Source of the DNA: Saccharofermentans sp.
Lineage (GTDB): Bacteria; Bacillota; Clostridia; Saccharofermentanales; Saccharofermentanaceae
Assembly: GCA_024403655.1 (NCBI GenBank)
Contig: JAKSRK010000011.1
Span: 1 to 44,099, forward strand
Length of the DNA stretch: 44,099 nt
Direction of reading: 5' to 3'
Shown: positions 40,342 through 44,099 of the stretch, piece by piece
Layout of the letters: each line of letters begins with the position of its first letter
Position numbering within the stretch: the first letter of the stretch is position 1
Translations under genes and position numbers: made by a program
Notes under the pieces: generated by a model
What the model saw: only the letters and a program-made list of their open reading frames with translations
What the model was told of the DNA's origin: nothing
Database searches by the model: none

Positions 40342-42612
40342 TTAACCTCCGCAATCGTTATCAAAAGATATCGGGTATATGGCCGGATCAAAATCCTTCA
40401 TTATCTGCGCAAACACGGCATTAAGTGAGGACTTGTTTACAGCCTTGATCATAAAGCTCATGCGATACCTTCCTCTTAATTCGTAGATAGGAGAAGGCAC
40501 AGGACCGTAAAGCTCGAATGCATACTTATCAGGCTGAACCTTAAGGAAATCCTTAAGATAGCCGCCAAGAGCATCCGCCCTTTGTACAAGATCGTCTTCT
40601 GAAGGCAGGGACAAAGTAATCTCACCCGTCGCCTTAAATGGCGGCAGTGCCATTGCCTCCCTGTATCTTATCTCCTCCTTATAGAAGGCTTCGTAATTCT
40701 GCTTTGAAGCATATATAAGCAGTGGATTATCGGACTGAAGGCTCTGTAGATATACTTCACCCTTTGTTCCCTTTCTGCCCGCTCTTCCCGCAGCCTGGGT
40801 AATAAGCTGGAAAGCTCTCTCGGAAGATCTGTAATCCGAAGAACTTGCTATCAGGTCAGCACCGATTATTCCGACGACCGTAACGTCGGGGAAGTCGTGA
40901 CCCTTGGCAATCATCTGCGTTCCTATAAGAATTGAAGCTTCGTGATTCCTGAAGCTCTCAAGAATTCTCTCATGGTCACCCGGATGCATAGTCGTATCCT
41001 GATCCATGCGAAGAACTTTAACCGAAGGGAAAAGCGTATTAAGCATTTCTTCAAGCTGCTGGGTACCGACACCAGCTCTGGTGAAGTTGCCGCCTCCGCA
41101 GCTACTGCATATAGCTTCCCTTGCTGGTATCGTATATCCACAGTAGTGACAGATAAGTATCCTTCCGGTCTGGTCTCTTCCCTTTATCTTTATTCCGTTA
41201 TGCAAGGTCATGCCGACCGAACAGTTAGGACATGTAGCTGGCTCTTTACATTCTTCGCAGATCAAGGTTCTTGCGTAGCCTCTTCTGTTAAGGAACAAAA
41301 GCACCTGCTTATTATTGGCAAAAGCCTGAGCCATCGCTCTTCTTAAAGGAATCGACAGCAGATTACCCGCACCTTCCTTGACCTGGTCCTTCATGTCCAC
41401 TATATGGACCGTAGGAAGGACGGCGTCAGGATTGCCTCTCTTCTTCATGGTAATAAGCTCATATACACCCTTATCCGCCGCGTAGTAAGAACTTACGGCA
41501 GGAGTGGCAGAACCGAGCACCACGGCACAGGAATTGATTTTTGCCCTCATAAGAGCGATATCCCTGGCATTATACTTAGGGAAAGATTCCGACTTATAAG
41601 AAGAATCATGTTCTTCGTCAATTATTATCAGCTTAAGGTCGGTTACGGGTGCGAAGATGCAGCTTCTGGGACCGACTACGATATTGGCCTGCCCTCTTCT
41701 AATCTTCTCCCATTCAAAGAATCTCTGCTTATCCGTAAGTCTGCTGTGCATGACTGCGGCAGTATCTCCGAATCTGGCTCTAATCCAGTTAACCGTCTGG
41801 GGTGTAAGGCTTATCTCAGGAACGAGATAGATTACTTTACCGCCCTTTTCCATAACATCTCCGGCGCATTTTAAGTAGACCTCTGTCTTGCCGCTTCCGG
41901 TTATGCCGTGAAGAAGGAATACAGAAGCTTTGTCGCAGGAAGTTATTCTGTCGACGGCATTTTGCTGCTCGTCGTTTAATATATGAACCTCATTAAAAGC
42001 TTCGTTAAGTTCAGTGTCGGGGATGGCTGAAGGAATAGGACTATCCGTGTCTTCACGCCTTTCGACATATAAAAATCCCTTGTCGCGAACTGCCTTAAGC
42101 TGAGCCTGCGTTGCCTTGCATGCAGCAAGAAGCGCCTTCTGCTCGCACTCACCGTGCTCAAGAAGATACTCAAGAATATGAATATGCGTTATGGAACGAA
42201 GCTGCCCCGAAGCAATTGCTTCCCTTGCATCGTCGTCCGACATCAGGGATATAAAATTAAGCTGCGGCATTGAAGTCTTCGTCACAACGGAAGGCACCAT
42301 AAGAGCAATAACATCTCCCATGGTACATAAAAGACGTGAAGTCAGAGGCTTTATAAGAGACAGCTGCTCAGAAGTAAGAACAGGGATGTCATCCATTATG
42401 TCAAATATCTCTTTAAGCTTGATACTGCTTTCTTCCTCTTCTTTAAGAGAATAGACGACGGCAGTCTTCATCTTATTGCCCCTTCCGAAAGGCACAAGCA
42501 CATAAAGTCCTTCTTTAATCCTGTCCGCCAGATTAGCCGGCACAAGATAAGAGAAGAACTTGTCTGTAGCTCTTACGCTTTCTCTGAGGATAACCTGAGC
42601 CGTCAGCATCAT
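40342..42612 (-). CDS. priA: Primosomal replication restart helicase PriA
   Basis: A 756-residue DEAH-type helicase that reloads the replisome at stalled forks. The N-terminal DNA-binding domain begins with AQVILRES; Walker A is GITGSGKTEVY, Walker B DEEHDSSYK; the zinc-binding insert has CEEC, CPNC, CHYC and CSSC pairs; QAAGRAGRKG is helicase motif VI. Two ATGs are adjacent: the second (42609) is better spaced to the GGAGG inside the end of polC. The polC stop overlaps the first (TGATG). Confidence 0.97.
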   Translation of the reverse strand: MMLTAQVILRESVRATDKFFSYLVPANLADRIKEGLYVLVPFGRGNKMKTAVVYSLKEEEESSIKLKEIFDIMDDIPVLTSEQLSLIKPLTSRLLCTMGDVIALMVPSVVTKTSMPQLNFISLMSDDDAREAIASGQLRSITHIHILEYLLEHGECEQKALLAACKATQAQLKAVRDKGFLYVERREDTDSPIPSAIPDTELNEAFNEVHILNDEQQNAVDRITSCDKASVFLLHGITGSGKTEVYLKCAGDVMEKGGKVIYLVPEISLTPQTVNWIRARFGDTAAVMHSRLTDKQRFFEWEKIRRGQANIVVGPRSCIFAPVTDLKLIIIDEEHDSSYKSESFPKYNARDIALMRAKINSCAVVLGSATPAVSSYYAADKGVYELITMKKRGNPDAVLPTVHIVDMKDQVKEGAGNLLSIPLRRAMAQAFANNKQVLLFLNRRGYARTLICEECKEPATCPNCSVGMTLHNGIKIKGRDQTGRILICHYCGYTIPAREAICSSCGGGNFTRAGVGTQQLEEMLNTLFPSVKVLRMDQDTTMHPGDHERILESFRNHEASILIGTQMIAKGHDFPDVTVVGIIGADLIASSSDYRSSERAFQLITQAAGRAGRKGTKGEVYLQSLQSDNPLLIYASKQNYEAFYKEEIRYREAMALPPFKATGEITLSLPSEDDLVQRADALGGYLKDFLKVQPDKYAFELYGPVPSPIYELRGRYRMSFMIKAVNKSSLNAVFAQIMKDFDPAIYPISFDNDCGG

Positions 42613-44099
42613 CAGCCTCCGAGCATCGAGAATATATCGATCTGGCTTGTCTCGGGAAGATCGTCGAGAAGACCGTAGTCGGCAAGAGTCTGTATAGCCG
42701 CTTTACCGATTCCGCTTCGCTGCATAAGGTCTTCCCTCGTCGTAAAGGGACCTTCTTCTCTTGCCTTCGTTATACTCTCAGCCATGGAATCCGAGATGGA
42801 ATCAATGGATGCAAGCGGAGGAAGTATCTTACCCTTCTCAACCTTAACGAAGTTCGTGGCATGAGAAGTAGCAATATCTATGGGGAGGAATTCAATTCCT
42901 CTGTGATACATCTCTTCTACAATCTCGCAAAGATAGTACTCTGACTTGGTCTTGGGGTTATTATCCTGATGCATAAGCTCATTAAGAAGTCTTCTTCTCT
43001 CAGTCAGACTCTCAAGGCCTTGGCACATCGTATTGGCACTGAATTCGTCTCCTCTGATCGTAAGGAAAGCACAGTAATATTCCTCAGCATAGTAAACCTT
43101 GAACCAGGCAACACGAAGTGAAGAGATCGAATATGCGGCAGCATGAGCCTTAGGGAACATGTACTTAATCTTCTCGCAGGAACCGATATACCATTCGGGA
43201 ACATTATGCTCTCGCATCTCTTCTTTCCACTTCTCCCACTTCTCGGCAACAGCACCGCCTGCTACCTTACCCTTACGTACGTTCTCCATGATGTCAAAGG
43301 CATCTTTATTGGGTACGCCCCAGTAGATAAGTCTTGTCATGATGGAGTCACGACATCCGATAACCGAGTTAAGGTCACAAATACCGTCTCTTATAAGATC
43401 CTGAGCATTACCGGTCCATACATCCGTACCGTGGGAAAGTCCCATGAGCTGAACAAGGTCGTAGAATCTTCTGGGCTTGGCTTCCTTAACCATGCCTCGC
43501 GCCATATGCGTACCAAGCTCTGACAGACCCAGAGTAGCTGAACCTGCTTCGGTAGCTTCCATGGGGAAGCCAAGAGCATCCGTCGACTCAAGAAGGCTCA
43601 TTACCTTCTCATCGGGAACGGGAATCGTCGTAACGTCAATTCCGGTAATATCCTGAAGCATACGAAGAACGGTAGGATCGGCGTGACCCAGGATATCGAG
43701 CTTAAGGATGGTATCGTGCATGGCACGGAAGTCGAAGTGCGTGGTAATAATTCCGCAGTCGGTTTTATTGGCAGGATACTGTATGGGCGTAAACTCGTAT
43801 ACGTCCATCTCCTTGGGAACAACGACGATACCGCCGGGGTGCTGGGAAGTAGTCCTCTTAACACCGATTATTCCCTCCGACATATAAGTAAGCATGGCGT
43901 TAGAATAGTTAACGCCCTTCATCTCTGCTACGCTCTTTGCAACACCGATGGCATTCTTGTCGGCATAAGTACCGATAGTACCTGCTCTGAATGTATGTGT
44001 ATGACCAAAGAGATACTCGACATACTTATGTGCTCTGGGCTGATAAGCACTCGAGAAATTAAGGTCGATATCAGGCTCCTTGTCTCCGTTAAAGCCAAG
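42612..44099 (-). CDS. polC: DNA polymerase III alpha subunit, PolC type (5' end outside window)
   Basis: The frame is open from base 44099, giving the C-terminal 496 residues of a protein that usually has about 1,450. It begins in the palm region with NGDKEPDIDLNF, the catalytic acidic motif, continues through HTFRAGTIGTYADK and SQHPGGIVVVP, and ends with a helix-hairpin-helix and a DIFSMLGG-type beta-clamp-binding end. An internal ATG at 43922 is not the start. It is the main replicative polymerase of Gram-positive bacteria. Translation is coupled to priA. Confidence 0.97.
   Translation of the reverse strand, partial: LGFNGDKEPDIDLNFSSAYQPRAHKYVEYLFGHTHTFRAGTIGTYADKNAIGVAKSVAEMKGVNYSNAMLTYMSEGIIGVKRTTSQHPGGIVVVPKEMDVYEFTPIQYPANKTDCGIITTHFDFRAMHDTILKLDILGHADPTVLRMLQDITGIDVTTIPVPDEKVMSLLESTDALGFPMEATEAGSATLGLSELGTHMARGMVKEAKPRRFYDLVQLMGLSHGTDVWTGNAQDLIRDGICDLNSVIGCRDSIMTRLIYWGVPNKDAFDIMENVRKGKVAGGAVAEKWEKWKEEMREHNVPEWYIGSCEKIKYMFPKAHAAAYSISSLRVAWFKVYYAEEYYCAFLTIRGDEFSANTMCQGLESLTERRRLLNELMHQDNNPKTKSEYYLCEIVEEMYHRGIEFLPIDIATSHATNFVKVEKGKILPPLASIDSISDSMAESITKAREEGPFTTREDLMQRSGIGKAAIQTLADYGLLDDLPETSQIDIFSMLGG

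Noticed and set aside
42612..43922. A complete 436-residue polymerase gene starting at 43922
   Set aside because: The frame continues without a stop to the window edge with typical PolC sequence, so the ATG is internal and the gene is cut by the window.

Overview
The window reads as a chromosomal segment of a Gram-positive, low-to-mid GC Firmicute, most likely a gut- or rumen-type Clostridium relative (Lachnospiraceae or Saccharofermentans-like; the exact family is inferred, not shown). Supporting signs are a PolC-type replicase, PrkC/PrpC signalling, CdaA-type c-di-AMP synthesis, lipobox lipoproteins, a sortase-type adhesin, and DUF975 and DUF5688-like families. No rRNA, tRNA, CRISPR array, insertion sequence or prophage was recognised. 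Nearly every base is coding; the longest non-coding gap is about 165 bases, so there is no gene-free stretch over 300 bases.

Layout. Bases 1-12,596 are read on the minus strand. In transcription order they hold a degenerate AroB-like protein, a DacA-like M28 lipoprotein with altered active site, dtd, a PAS-GGDEF protein, nagA, a fused CdaA-YbbR diadenylate cyclase, a GlmU-like beta-helix acyltransferase, glmM, and three related acidic lipoproteins, the last cut by the window edge. NagA, GlmM and the beta-helix protein form a chain GlcNAc-6-P to GlcN-6-P to GlcN-1-P to GlcNAc-1-P, with the c-di-AMP synthase in the middle, so this is a cell-wall amino-sugar and second-messenger module.

Bases 12,642-18,805 are the only plus-strand block: gltX-glnS, a terminator, then three tandem DUF975 membrane proteins. 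Bases 18,832-25,174 (minus) are ppx-ppk1-galM and a membrane/propeller-like protein; Ppk carries a lysine-repeat tail and the operon start carries a large inverted repeat. nudC (25,280-26,146) stands alone between its own promoter and a terminator. Bases 26,229-30,022 hold a DUF5688-like gene overlapping a 955-residue thioester adhesin.

Bases 30,188-39,157 (minus) form a tight nine-gene operon def-fmt-rsmB-rlmN-prpC-prkC-rsgA-rpe-thiN, with a recognisable promoter in front of def and a terminator after thiN. Upstream of it lie polC (5' end outside the window), priA and a DUF2974-like hydrolase. Translation-linked overlaps (TAATG, TGATG, ATGA) are common.

The most noteworthy points are the single-chain CdaA-YbbR fusion inside the amino-sugar cluster, the inverted repeat over the ppx start, the pentapeptide lysine tail of Ppk, several enzyme-like proteins that have lost key residues, paired gene triplications, and a recurrent TGn-TATAAT promoter style that twice lies exactly seven bases before an ATG.
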